A DNA stretch of 64,000 nucleotides, taken from NCBI RefSeq assembly GCF_000282975.1, contig NZ_ALJC01000025.1:1-64000 (forward strand). Reading direction: 5' to 3'. Below the pieces are notes generated by a model, which saw nothing but the letters and a program-made list of their open reading frames with translations, searched no databases and was not told the origin of the DNA. Below are positions 53,872-62,548 of this stretch, one piece after another (position 1 is the first letter of the stretch; every line of letters begins with the position of its first letter). A program made the position numbers and the translations under genes. This DNA is from Pseudomonas psychrophila HA-4 (GTDB lineage: Bacteria > Pseudomonadota > Gammaproteobacteria > Pseudomonadales > Pseudomonadaceae).

Positions 53872-53970
53872 AATTTTGCACTCCGTCGTGTGTTCAGCAG
53901 TGGAGTGCGCACCTTAGAAGTGAACGGTGAATCATTAGTGGTAGATATCTACGACATTGGAGCGCAGCGG

Positions 53971-55011
53971 CTACAAAGCGTTATCCAGCGAAACTGATGA
54001 ACTCGCCCGCACCTGCAATTGGGGAGTCAGCATAATCGACTCCGCTGACTCGCCTTTGATGCGTTTAAGCAACAGTTCAACCGCATGTTGGCCCATCTCT
54101 GCCAGTGGCAAGCGCACGCTGGTCAATGGAACCATCAGTTCGTTAGCCAGCGGGATGTCATTGAAGCCGACCACGGCGATGTCTTTGCCTGGCACCAACC
54201 CCTTGTCGCGCGCAGCACCCATTAGGCCGATGGCCAGAAAATCGTTCACCGCAAAAAAAGCGTGCGGGCGTGGGTTAAGCCCAAGTAGATATTCGCCTTG
54301 TTTGTGCCCGGTGAGGCTGTCGAAAGGCCCGTTGACGGTCCACTCGGGCCGTAGGGTAATGCCTTGTTCTCGGTAATAACGGGTGAACCCGCGTGTGCGA
54401 TCAGCGCCAGTCGAGGCATGCTTTTCACCGGCCAGAATGGCCACCTCGCGACAGCCCAATCGGTACAGGTGCTCGGCGGCCAGCCAGCCGCCCAGTTCAT
54501 CGTCGCTGCACGCCGCCACATGTCCAGCAATCTGGCGGCTGACCAGCACGTAGGGGATGTGTTTGCGGGTCAGTAAGTCGAGCAGGGGCTGGGTTTCACC
54601 CACGTGTGAGTCGCCTACGATCAGCCCGGCTACCGAGCGGCGCAAGGCGTGTTCGGCACGTTGCATTTGGCGCGGTTGCTGGTCGTCGGTATTGGAAACG
54701 AAGGTGATGTAGCCAGCCTGTTCGGCGGTACTGTCGATACCGTCGTAAATGGTCGCCATCACTAGGTCAGTCAGGCGAGGCATCAGCACACAGATTTCCT
54801 GGCTTTTACGCAGCTTAAGGTTAGATGCCTGGGTGTTCGGTCGATAATCGAGCTCTTTTGCTAACGCGCGAATACGCTCTACCACTTCGGGCGACGCCGC
54901 TCGCTCGACCCCGGCCGGGTCGCCATTGAGTACCCGGGATACGGTGGAAACGTGCACGCCGAGCGCAGTCGCCATGGACTTCAGGGTAGCGGGGCGAGAT
55001 GGATTCGGCAT
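53971..55011 (-). CDS. LacI-family transcriptional regulator
   Basis: A 346-aa repressor. The N-terminal helix-turn-helix with hinge is TLKSMATALGVHVSTVSRVLNG (residues 8-29) through RPNTQASNLKLRKSQ. The effector domain follows with ICVLMPRLTDLVMATIYDGI, VAILAGEKHASTGADRTRGF and AVVGFNDIPLANELMVPLTSV. It lies divergent from an MFS transporter and an amidase, with two CAAACGTTTG palindromes between, so it most likely represses both directions until its inducer appears. Ordinary family length. Confidence 0.9.
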   Translation of the reverse strand: MPNPSRPATLKSMATALGVHVSTVSRVLNGDPAGVERAASPEVVERIRALAKELDYRPNTQASNLKLRKSQEICVLMPRLTDLVMATIYDGIDSTAEQAGYITFVSNTDDQQPRQMQRAEHALRRSVAGLIVGDSHVGETQPLLDLLTRKHIPYVLVSRQIAGHVAACSDDELGGWLAAEHLYRLGCREVAILAGEKHASTGADRTRGFTRYYREQGITLRPEWTVNGPFDSLTGHKQGEYLLGLNPRPHAFFAVNDFLAIGLMGAARDKGLVPGKDIAVVGFNDIPLANELMVPLTSVRLPLAEMGQHAVELLLKRIKGESAESIMLTPQLQVRASSSVSLDNAL

Positions 55012-55093
55012 GTGTGAGAGGCTTCCTGCTGTCTGTTATTTAGCGCGCGAATTCTACCCGAACAGGGGTGTACGGCGCTTGGTTAAAATTTTT

Positions 55094-55109
55094 ACCCAAA
55101 CGTTTGACT
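55094..55109. promoter_or_regulatory. LacI-family operator, first copy
   Basis: ACCCAAACGTTTGACT holds the palindromic core CAAACGTTTG with an imperfect right flank. It lies 83 bp from the lacI-type start and 45 bp (centre to centre) from the second copy. Confidence 0.7.
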
Positions 55110-55138
55110 AAAACTTTTGTGCGCTCTACATTTCGCCA

Positions 55139-55154
55139 ACCCAAACGTTTGGGT
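55139..55154. promoter_or_regulatory. LacI-family operator, perfect palindrome
   Basis: ACCCAAACGTTTGGGT is a perfect 16-bp palindrome with the central CG step typical of LacI-family sites. It is about 70 bp before the MFS start and could be bound together with the first copy by looping. Confidence 0.75.
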
Positions 55155-55224
55155 CTCACAATAAAAATACGCCGGACGCGGCCGATTTTTTGACTTCTGC
55201 CATCATTTGAAGAGTCAGAGCCCT

Positions 55225-56556
55225 ATGAACAGTCCTGCTATCCCGTCTTACCGCTACCAGATTTTCTTCCTGATCATGCTGATGGCATTGCTCAACTACA
55301 TCGACCGTGGCGCGATTGCATATGCCTCGGCGAGCATTCTTCCCGAGTACGGTTTTGATAAGGCCGACTGGGGCAAGGTGTTGGGTTACTTTGGTTACGG
55401 TTACATCCTCGGCGCGTTAATTGGTGGCATTCTGGCCGACCGGTTTGGCGCCAAGCGCATTTGGCTTATTGCGGGTGCTACGTGGTCAATCTTTGAAATT
55501 GCCACCGCGTTTGCAGGTGACTTCGGCTTGGCGTTTCTCGGTGGTTCGGCCATGGCCGGTTTCGCCACTATCCGCGTGATGTTCGGCTTTGCCGAAGGCC
55601 CGGCCTACTCGGTCATCAACAAGAGCGTTGCGAACTGGGCGACCCCTAAAGAGCGCGGTTTTGTGGTGTCGGTTGGCTTGCTTAGCACCCCGCTGGGAGC
55701 ACTGCTGACAGCACCGATCGCAGTGGGCCTGCAAACGCTGACCGGCGACTGGCGAAGCATGTTCGTGATACTGGGCGTTATAAGCCTAGCGCTGTTGATT
55801 TTCTTCATGACGCGCTTCACCAACACCCCTGATGAAAACCCGCGCGTGTCCAAGGCCGAGCTTGAGTTTCTGCGCAAAGAGCGCGCTGAATCAGTCAATG
55901 CTTCGACCCCTACCACCACCGTTTCGCCGGTGTGGCACTTCTTCAAGAATAAAGACCTGCTGCTTAACGCGGTTGGCTACTTTTCGTTTGTGTACGTGAC
56001 CTTCCTGCTGCTGACCTGGACCCCCAAGTACTTGCAGGACGAGTTCCACTACAACCTGTCGTCTATGTGGTACATGGGCATGATCCCTTGGACCGGTGCC
56101 TGCTTCACTGTGCTGTTGGGTGGCAAAATCTCCGACTGGCTGCTGCGCCGCACTGGCAATCTTAAAGTCGCCCGTAGCTGGCTGGCCGCAACCTGCCTGT
56201 TGTTGACCACGCTGTGTTTCATCATGGTGTCGCAAGCCCAAACCGTGTGGGGCGTGATCGCCCTGATGACCTTGGCCAACGCCCTCAACGCGTTGCCTAA
56301 CTCGGTGTACTGGGCTGTTGTGATCGATACCGCGCCATCGAATCGGGTGGGTGCTTACAGCGGCATGACCCACTTCATCGCCAACACCGCCTCGTTTATC
56401 GCCCCCATGCTCACTGGCTACCTGACCGTTCGCTACGGCTACTCGTCGATGTTCGTGGCCGCGGCAGTCGCCACTGCACTGGGCATGAGCGCCATGTTGA
56501 TGGTGCGTCCCGGTGGTCGACAGGCAGTTGCATCCCCTCTACCTGCTGCAGTTTGA
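55225..56556 (+). CDS. MFS transporter, anion:cation symporter type
   Basis: A 443-aa 12-helix transporter: LMALLNYIDRGAIAYASASILPEYGF in helix 1, GGILADRFGAKRIWLIAG, MFGFAEGPAYSVINKSVANWATPKERG and GKISDWLLRRTGN. The N-Y-x-D-R start and the EGP loop mark the ACS family of organic anion importers. It is divergent from the LacI gene and followed after 13 nt by an amidase, so it probably imports the amidase substrate. I chose ATG 55225 over an in-frame TTG 18 nt upstream. Confidence 0.88.
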   Translation: MNSPAIPSYRYQIFFLIMLMALLNYIDRGAIAYASASILPEYGFDKADWGKVLGYFGYGYILGALIGGILADRFGAKRIWLIAGATWSIFEIATAFAGDFGLAFLGGSAMAGFATIRVMFGFAEGPAYSVINKSVANWATPKERGFVVSVGLLSTPLGALLTAPIAVGLQTLTGDWRSMFVILGVISLALLIFFMTRFTNTPDENPRVSKAELEFLRKERAESVNASTPTTTVSPVWHFFKNKDLLLNAVGYFSFVYVTFLLLTWTPKYLQDEFHYNLSSMWYMGMIPWTGACFTVLLGGKISDWLLRRTGNLKVARSWLAATCLLLTTLCFIMVSQAQTVWGVIALMTLANALNALPNSVYWAVVIDTAPSNRVGAYSGMTHFIANTASFIAPMLTGYLTVRYGYSSMFVAAAVATALGMSAMLMVRPGGRQAVASPLPAAV

Positions 56557-56569
56557 TGGAGTTGTTTGT

Positions 56570-57934
56570 ATGAGCCTGGTGAAGCCTGCCCATGCTGGAT
56601 ATTTTTTTGGCCTATCGGTCATTGCGCTGGCTGAACGCTTACGCGAGGGTAGCTTGACGAGTGTCGAGTTGACCCACGCAGCTCTCGACAGCATTGAGCG
56701 CCTCAACCCGACCCTAAACGCCTTCGTGCAGGTCGATGCCCCCATCGCATTGGCGCAAGCGCGTAAGGCAGATGAACTGTTGGCCGTAGGCCAAGACCTA
56801 GGGCCGCTGCACGGCATTCCGGTGGCGGTCAAAGATAACATCGACACGTTCGACTACATCACCACCTATGGCTCGGCGCATTTCGAGGGGTTTAAACCGA
56901 GTCACGATGCGTTCTGTGTAAAGCGCTTGCGTGAAGCGGGAGCGGTGGTCGTCGGCAAAACCTTGACCCATGAATTCGCCTACGGTCCAACTGGCGACCG
57001 ATCGCTACAGGGAGCAGCCCGTAACCCGTGGGATGCCCGTTGCATCACCGGTGGTTCCAGCGCGGGCAGTGCAGCCGCAGTGGCCAGCGGTATGGTGCCG
57101 CTGGCGCTGGGTACTGATACCGGCGGCTCAATCCGGATACCGGCGGCCTTGTGTGGCGCGGTTGGCTTCAAACCATCTTTTGCCAGCGTGCCACTACAAG
57201 GCGTGTTCCCGCTGTCGTCCAGCCTCGACCACGTCGGACCCATTGCCAATCATGTTGAGGACGCGCGGCTGCTGTTCGACGTGATCGCCGGCCGTGAATC
57301 TAAGCCGCAGGCCCACCCGCGACCACTGCGTGTGGGTTGGATCACCTCCGGCAGCTTTGGCCCGGTCGACGCTGAGGTGGATCGCCAGGTTTACCAAGCG
57401 GCGCATCAGATATTTGGTGACGCGTTGCAGCAGGCTGCCGAACTGGCGCCGATGGTCGCAGGTATGAAAGAAACCTTGTTGGTGTTGCAACGTGCTGAAG
57501 CCTTCGATATTCATGCCGAACGCATGCAGAAAGCACCGCAGTTGTTCGATCAAGAAGTACGCGAACGCCTCGAGCTGTCGCAAGAAGTTAGGGGGTGGCA
57601 ATACATTCGTGCGCAGGCCAGCCAAGCGCAGTACAAGGCGCAAATGGCCCACTTGTTCGAACGCTATGACGTGTTGGTTTCGCCCAGCGTGCCGATTACC
57701 GCGACCGAAGTGAATGCACGCGAGGTCCGCGTTGGCGAACAAGACATCGACGTGCGCGCCGCCGTACTGAGCTACACCAGTGCCTGGAACCTCACGGGCC
57801 TGCCTGCTATCAGCCTGCCGGTAGCGTGGGTGAAAGGTATGCCGGTGGGGCTTCAAGTGATTGGCGCAGCGGGGGAGGATGACCGTTTGTTGCAGCTAAT
57901 GGCCGAGCTTTTTGTGCGCAGCCAAGTGCCCTAA
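56570..57934 (+). CDS. Amidase-signature family hydrolase
   Basis: A 454-aa amidase-signature enzyme. Its Ser-Ser-Lys triad is visible: Lys88 in GIPVAVKDNIDT, the cis-Ser in GGSSAGSAAAVASG (163/164) and nucleophile Ser187 in GTDTGGSIRIPA. The family hydrolyses amides (for example indole-3-acetamide, aliphatic amides, or glutamyl-tRNA as GatA). This one is stand-alone with an importer and LacI regulator, so catabolism of an imported amide is most likely. GGAG precedes the ATG at 56570. It could also act on the amide made by the flavoprotein gene nearby. Confidence 0.88.
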   Translation: MSLVKPAHAGYFFGLSVIALAERLREGSLTSVELTHAALDSIERLNPTLNAFVQVDAPIALAQARKADELLAVGQDLGPLHGIPVAVKDNIDTFDYITTYGSAHFEGFKPSHDAFCVKRLREAGAVVVGKTLTHEFAYGPTGDRSLQGAARNPWDARCITGGSSAGSAAAVASGMVPLALGTDTGGSIRIPAALCGAVGFKPSFASVPLQGVFPLSSSLDHVGPIANHVEDARLLFDVIAGRESKPQAHPRPLRVGWITSGSFGPVDAEVDRQVYQAAHQIFGDALQQAAELAPMVAGMKETLLVLQRAEAFDIHAERMQKAPQLFDQEVRERLELSQEVRGWQYIRAQASQAQYKAQMAHLFERYDVLVSPSVPITATEVNAREVRVGEQDIDVRAAVLSYTSAWNLTGLPAISLPVAWVKGMPVGLQVIGAAGEDDRLLQLMAELFVRSQVP

Positions 57935-57938
57935 CACC

Positions 57939-58015
57939 TGTAGGAGCAGCCGATCGACGCTCGATTGCCTCGCGATCTTTTAGATCAAAAGATCGCGAGC
58001 AAGCTCGCTCCTACA
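57939..58015. repeat. REP/ nested hairpin element
   Basis: TGTAGGAGC at the left end is complementary to GCTCCTACA at the right end. Inside, CTCGCGATCTTTT and its exact complement (13 bp) flank AGATC. The GCGAGCAAGCTCGCTCCTACA wording is a typical fluorescent-Pseudomonas REP. The remaining 58016-58179 shows no gene. Confidence 0.85.
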
Positions 58016-58179
58016 ACTCAATTATTTTTTTGGATTGAGTGCGGTGCAGCTCAACGCTGCAGCCCTTTGAATCCGTACCCTTACTTTTTAGTGAGTCCAT
58101 TACCTTTCTGTGCGTTCTTGTGAGCTGTCTTGAACGTTCCTATCTTGGGGGCCACATTCGTCCCTCAGGAGTACTTTCT

Positions 58180-58266
58180 ATGCCCCTCATACTTCCCGCC
58201 ATCATCGTAATGAACGACGAAGGCTGCACCTACATCAAGATGGCTTCGCTGGAGATCTTGGTATGA
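58180..58266 (+). CDS. Possible 28-residue leader ORF coupled to SDR
   Basis: A 28-codon frame ([20 protein letters not shown]...) with CAGGAG 9 nt upstream of its ATG. Its stop overlaps the SDR start (ATGA). The peptide has no recognisable domain. It may be a translational-coupling leader or a remnant of a lost gene; alternatively the SDR uses only its own GGAG (8 nt before its start) and this frame is chance. Confidence 0.3.
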   Translation: MPLILPAIIVMNDEGCTYIKMASLEILV

Positions 58267-59045
58267 GCTTTGATCTTGGGCTTGAAGGCCTTCGCGCATT
58301 GGTGACTGGCGGCACCAAGGGTATCGGCGCTGCGGTGGTGGCGGTGTTGCATGAGCAAGGTGCCCAGGTGATGTCGGTGGCACGTTCGGCAGATGACTCG
58401 ACGCCCGAGAGCGTTCATTTTATCGCTGCCGACTTGGGTACCGCGGCCGGTTGTGAGATGACTACCGAGGCGGTTATAAAAAAGTTCGGCGGCGTTGATA
58501 TCATCGTCAATATTCTCGGCGGTTCTAGCGCGCCAGGGGGCGGTTTTGCAGTGCTTGACGATGAGCAGTGGGAGAATGCCCTGGACCTGAATCTGATGGC
58601 GGCGGTGCGGGTAGATCGAGCGCTGTTGCCAGGAATGCTTGAGCGCGGGGCCGGGGTAATCATTCATGTCACATCGATCCAGCGGGAGTTGCCATTGCCG
58701 GAGTCGACCACGGCGTATGCCGCTGCCAAGGCAGCGTTGGCGACCTACAGCAAGAGTCTTTCCAAGGAGGTAACACCCAAAGGCGTTCGGGTCGTGCGAG
58801 TCTCGCCGGGCTGGGTTGAAACGGATGCGTCCGTGGCGTTGGCGCAGCGTCTGGCGCAGCAGGCAGGTACCGATTATGAAGGGGGCAAGCAGATCATCAT
58901 GCAGGCGCTCGGCGGTATCCCTCTCGGACGGCCTGCCAAGCCTTCGGAAGTTGCTGATTTGATCGCCTTTTTGGTTTCGCCTCGTGCTGCGTCGATCAGC
59001 GGAACTGAATACGTGATCGACGGTGGCACGGTGCCGACTGTTTAA
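58263..59045 (+). CDS. Short-chain dehydrogenase/reductase
   Basis: A 260-aa [22 protein letters not shown] near residues 15-33, [12 protein letters not shown] in place of the usual NNAG, catalytic Ser in [21 protein letters not shown] (Tyr/Lys) and the C-terminal [14 protein letters not shown]. The variant NxLGG motif places it with the atypical SDRs annotated as oxidoreductases of unknown substrate. It converges with a HxlR-type regulator gene and overlaps it by 4 nt, so the two may be functionally linked, with the regulator controlling the SDR. Confidence 0.87.
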   Translation: MSFDLGLEGLRALVTGGTKGIGAAVVAVLHEQGAQVMSVARSADDSTPESVHFIAADLGTAAGCEMTTEAVIKKFGGVDIIVNILGGSSAPGGGFAVLDDEQWENALDLNLMAAVRVDRALLPGMLERGAGVIIHVTSIQRELPLPESTTAYAAAKAALATYSKSLSKEVTPKGVRVVRVSPGWVETDASVALAQRLAQQAGTDYEGGKQIIMQALGGIPLGRPAKPSEVADLIAFLVSPRAASISGTEYVIDGGTVPTV

Positions 59046-59371
59046 ACCGGCGGTTTGGCGTTCTGCCATTTGAGCAGGCCGTCCAACACTGGGCACAGGC
59101 TCTGGCCCCACTCTGTTAGGCGGTACTCGACCTTGGGCGGCACCACCGGATACACCGTGCGATGCACCAATCCATCGGCCTCGAGTTGGCGCAGTTGTTG
59201 GGCCAGCATTTTTTGCGAAATATCCGGAATCAGGCGTTCAAGGTCTGAATAACGTTGCACCTGGCCGCCGAACAGATGGAACAAGATGATCAACTTCCAG
59301 CGGCCCGCGAGCCAGTTGAGTGTGGTTTCTACGTCGGCTGCAGCGGTGGCTGCGGTGTAGGTTTTGCTCAT
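59042..59371 (-). CDS. HxlR-family transcriptional regulator
   Basis: A 109-aa small winged-helix regulator: [76 protein letters not shown]. These are the core HxlR/MarR-like signatures, and the protein is of usual length. Members sense reactive electrophiles or aldehydes, often through a Cys near the N-terminus; here none is visible there (the only Cys is near the end, LCPVLDG). It probably regulates itself and the convergent SDR, or a gene upstream. Confidence 0.88.
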   Translation of the reverse strand: MSKTYTAATAAADVETTLNWLAGRWKLIILFHLFGGQVQRYSDLERLIPDISQKMLAQQLRQLEADGLVHRTVYPVVPPKVEYRLTEWGQSLCPVLDGLLKWQNAKPPV

Positions 59372-59790
59372 CGCATACGTCCTGGGATAGTGCGCAAAAT
59401 TGCCATCAACTTTTACGGCTGTCCGGTCCTGGCTATTTTGTGGCGCATTCTACGGAAAATCGTCCCTGTACACAGTGTGCCTAGATAAATGCAACCAAAG
59501 GCTTTGTCAAAGCCGTCTTCGACGCCGTCAGCAGCGATGCGGAATCTATTGCGCAATGCGGAAAATGGTCGGCGAGATTTGGCTGTTGACGTTCGCCCCT
59601 GGAAGTCAAAAAATCACATTTGTGCGTGAAGTCTGCTCTTTCTTTAGCCAATGAATTGATGTCTGTGCGTGCAACAGCACAACGTTAAAAATCCTTAGTC
59701 TGAGAAAAAGTTTTATTGACTAAAAAATATTATCGGGTAATTATTTTCCTGCATCTGCTCTCATGCAGAGTCACTTTCAGGGGCAACCCG
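59372..59790. other. Intergenic region upstream of serine hydrolase
   Basis: I see no gene in these 419 bases. They hold the HxlR promoter at the left and an AT-rich stretch (59690-59760) before the hydrolase start. A partial palindrome, TCACA-TT-TGTG at 59614-59624, resembles the IclR-type motif but has short arms. Confidence 0.4.
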
Positions 59791-61053
59791 ATGAGTCAGA
59801 ACACCATGCCTTCACTGGCCTGTCTTTACGTCGAGACGAACGAATCTTCACTCGACACACGCCTAGCGCCTTTGCTTATGCAAGGCTTCCCCGCAGAGCC
59901 GATACGCCGCGTCACTTGGAAAAACTGGATGAGCCCCCCTTTCAATCAGTGGGGTTTCCGCAATTTGGCGCGCCTGCGTCCCACCATTGATGTGCAGGCC
60001 GGCTCAGGGCCGGTCAGTAAGTTTCAAGACTCCCCATTAGCGCTGGATGAGCTTCATTTTGACAGCGAGTGCGGTCTGGGTATCAGCGTCATCGACCACC
60101 TGGTGGCCAGTCAGACCGATGCGTTTTTGGTGATGCAGGGCGACACTGTGTTGTTCGAGCGCTACTTCAACGGTCAACGGCCTCGAGACCGGCACGTCAT
60201 GTTCTCGGTGACTAAGTCACTGATCGGCACACTCGGTGAGCAACTGGTCACTGATGGTGTACTTAATCCAGCGTTACCCGCCGCGTTTTATGTGCCTGAA
60301 TTCGTGGGCAGCGCGTTTGGTGATGCCACGGTACGCCAGTTGTTCGACATGGCCGTGGGCATTGAGTACAACGAAGTCTATGACGACCCCAATTCGCAAA
60401 GCTCGCAATACGGCTATGCCTGCGGTTTTCAGCCTGCGCCTGCGCAGTACACCCAGTTCGAGTCGCTGTACCAGTACTTGCCCTCGCTGAAAAAACGTGG
60501 CGCCCACGGTGGCTTTTTTCATTACGTGACCGCCACCACCGAAGCCTTGGCCTGGGTCATGGAGCGTGCCTCGGGCAAGGCCTGCGATCAGTTGCTGCAA
60601 GAAATCTGGGCACAGTTGGGGTGCGAGCGTGACGGCTACTTTATGGCCGACCCCTGGGGCCGTAGTGTCGCGGGTGCCGGGTTTAATGCCACCCCGCGTG
60701 ACATGGCGCGCTTTGGCCGTCTTCTGGCTAACAATGGTCGCCTGGATGGACAGCAACTGCTGTCGACCGACACGGTCGAGCGCCTCTTCAAGGGGGCCGA
60801 TCCGGCGATCTACGCCCAAGACGCCGACTTCTCTAAATGGACACCCGGCGCCTCTTACCGCAGCCAGTGGTACGTCTTTAACGATCACAGCCAAGCGATT
60901 ATGGCGGGCGGTATTCACGGCCAATACCTGTTTGTCGATAAGCCGTCCGGTGTGGTGATCGTCAAACAGTCATCGTTAAACGAAGCGGTCAGCCAGTTCG
61001 ATGCTGACAGCGTGCGGATGCTACGCGCTATTGCTGCGCACTTAAGCCACTGA
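59791..61053 (+). CDS. Serine hydrolase of beta-lactamase fold (NylB-like)
   Basis: A 420-aa serine hydrolase related to 6-aminohexanoate-dimer hydrolase (NylB) and class C-type esterases. SVTKS at residues 139-143 gives the nucleophile and Lys142. The usual YxN is changed (FHYVTATTEAL); GRLLANNGRLDGQQLLS and GGIHGQYLFVDKPSGVVIVKQSS (variant of the third motif) follow. There is no signal peptide at the chosen ATG, so it acts in the cytoplasm unless exported otherwise. It may hydrolyse an amide or ester. AGGGG precedes the ATG; an upstream in-frame TTG adds 25 unlikely residues. Confidence 0.85.
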   Translation: MSQNTMPSLACLYVETNESSLDTRLAPLLMQGFPAEPIRRVTWKNWMSPPFNQWGFRNLARLRPTIDVQAGSGPVSKFQDSPLALDELHFDSECGLGISVIDHLVASQTDAFLVMQGDTVLFERYFNGQRPRDRHVMFSVTKSLIGTLGEQLVTDGVLNPALPAAFYVPEFVGSAFGDATVRQLFDMAVGIEYNEVYDDPNSQSSQYGYACGFQPAPAQYTQFESLYQYLPSLKKRGAHGGFFHYVTATTEALAWVMERASGKACDQLLQEIWAQLGCERDGYFMADPWGRSVAGAGFNATPRDMARFGRLLANNGRLDGQQLLSTDTVERLFKGADPAIYAQDADFSKWTPGASYRSQWYVFNDHSQAIMAGGIHGQYLFVDKPSGVVIVKQSSLNEAVSQFDADSVRMLRAIAAHLSH

Positions 61054-61088
61054 AACACCCAATAAATACAAGAAATATGCGTCCTTTT

Positions 61089-61128
61089 CGCCTGGCTCGT
61101 CCAGGCGTTGGCGGCGCTCTGCGCCGCC
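61089..61128. terminator. Two tandem hairpins after serine hydrolase
   Basis: CGCCTGG/CCAGGCG (61089-61107) is followed at once by GGCGGCGC/GCGCCGCC (61110-61128). They lie between the hydrolase and the porin and probably slow or end transcription, though no long T-run follows. Confidence 0.5.
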
Positions 61129-61171
61129 ATTTCACTGCCCTGTAACAACAATAATCACACAGGAGCTTCAT

Positions 61172-62509
61172 ATGGTTTCGATGACGCGTTTATCTCGAGC
61201 GCTCTTGGCGTTCGGCTTACCCTTAACCACCCACGCTGCGTTGGCGGGCTATACCTTCGAGGACGGCAACCTCAAAGGCGAGGTCAACTTCACGGCCGGC
61301 GGTGCGACCCTTTCCACCCGTAACGTCAACTTCGGCAGTGGCCGCGTTGATGCCCGCAGTGGAAAAAGAGGGGGTACGAAAATCAACTGGCAGGAGTTCT
61401 ACATCAAGCCCGGCGTCAAGCTGGAGTATTCCCTGCAGCCAGATTTCAGCTTATTGGCCGGCGGCTCGCTGGTTGCTGCGACCACTTTTGGCGATGGCGA
61501 CGCCGGTGGTCTTACGCGCAGCTCCGATGGTGATGTTGCCACGGAAGAGCTCTACGGCGGTTTCCGTGCCGGGGAATGGACGCTGACTGCCGGGCGGCAG
61601 AACTACATGATCGGTACGGGCTTCATCGTCATGGACGGCAACCTTGATCAGTTCAATGACGGAGCCTTCTGGCTTGGCCCAAGAACTGCTTTCAAGGATT
61701 CGGCCATCCTAGCCTGGGATCATGGGGCCTTGAAGACCCAAGCTTTCACTTTGCGAACCGACGATGACCTGGGTGACTTCCGCATGACGGGGGCCAACCT
61801 GGATTACACCCTCGACGAGCAGGTAACGCTTGGTGCAATGGCGATGAGGGTCAATGCGCTGGGTCCAAAAGGCAGAACGGCGCCACGGTTCCGGGACGGA
61901 ATGATGGTGTACAACTTTAGGGCTCTCAACGCCAAGGTGCCGGGTGTGCCCGCCCTGACGCTCAATGCCGAATACGCGCTAGAGAAGGGCAGCGGCGAGG
62001 GTGTCGATTACGATGCCAACGCTTGGTATGGACAGGCCGAGTATGCCTTCAATACCTTGCCTCTGACGCCGGTGATTGGGTATCGCTACGCCAGTTTTTC
62101 CGGCGATGACAACCTCAGCGACAATCGCCAGAAAGCTTGGGATCCTCTGAGCAAAGGCTTCGTCGACTGGAGCACTTGGCTGGTGGGGGATATTGTCGGT
62201 AACTACTTGTTGTTCAACACCAACGAAAACGTTCAACAGTTCTCGATCAAAACCCACCTGAGTCCGACCGTGACCCTGGGCGCGATTCACTATCAGTTCT
62301 GGCTGGACGAGAAGAACTACATGGGCGCACCTGTTAGCGATCGACGTTTTGCCGATGAGAGTGTGGTCTTTCTTGACTGGACCCCGACTCCGTCGCTCTA
62401 TACGTCGCTGTCCTATAACTGGGTCAAGCCGTTGGCCGCTGCGAAGCAAGTATTCGGCGACAATCAGAAATTCAGCGCGCTGGAACTGTACTTCACCTAC
62501 CGCTATTAA
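61172..62509 (+). CDS. Outer-membrane porin, unknown specificity (alginate-export-like barrel)
   Basis: A 445-aa protein: signal peptide (SRALLAFGLPLTTHAALA), then regular amphipathic strands (INWQEFYIKPGVKLEYSL, ELYGGFRAGEWTLTAGRQNYMIGTGF, FSALELYFTYRY at the end). The 'TAGRQNYxIGxGF' part recalls AlgE/alginate-export-type barrels, but the chain is not OprD. ACAGGAG lies upstream of the ATG. It would form a channel feeding the binding protein downstream or the hydrolase upstream, by inference. Confidence 0.75.
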   Translation: MVSMTRLSRALLAFGLPLTTHAALAGYTFEDGNLKGEVNFTAGGATLSTRNVNFGSGRVDARSGKRGGTKINWQEFYIKPGVKLEYSLQPDFSLLAGGSLVAATTFGDGDAGGLTRSSDGDVATEELYGGFRAGEWTLTAGRQNYMIGTGFIVMDGNLDQFNDGAFWLGPRTAFKDSAILAWDHGALKTQAFTLRTDDDLGDFRMTGANLDYTLDEQVTLGAMAMRVNALGPKGRTAPRFRDGMMVYNFRALNAKVPGVPALTLNAEYALEKGSGEGVDYDANAWYGQAEYAFNTLPLTPVIGYRYASFSGDDNLSDNRQKAWDPLSKGFVDWSTWLVGDIVGNYLLFNTNENVQQFSIKTHLSPTVTLGAIHYQFWLDEKNYMGAPVSDRRFADESVVFLDWTPTPSLYTSLSYNWVKPLAAAKQVFGDNQKFSALELYFTYRY

Positions 62510-62548
62510 GTGTCGCGAGCCGCCGCGGCCGCGTAGGAGTGCTTCACC

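Noticed and set aside
59614-59624. Possible third IclR-type operator before the serine hydrolase
   Set aside because: Only TCACA/TGTG arms match and the flanks differ from the two perfect copies.
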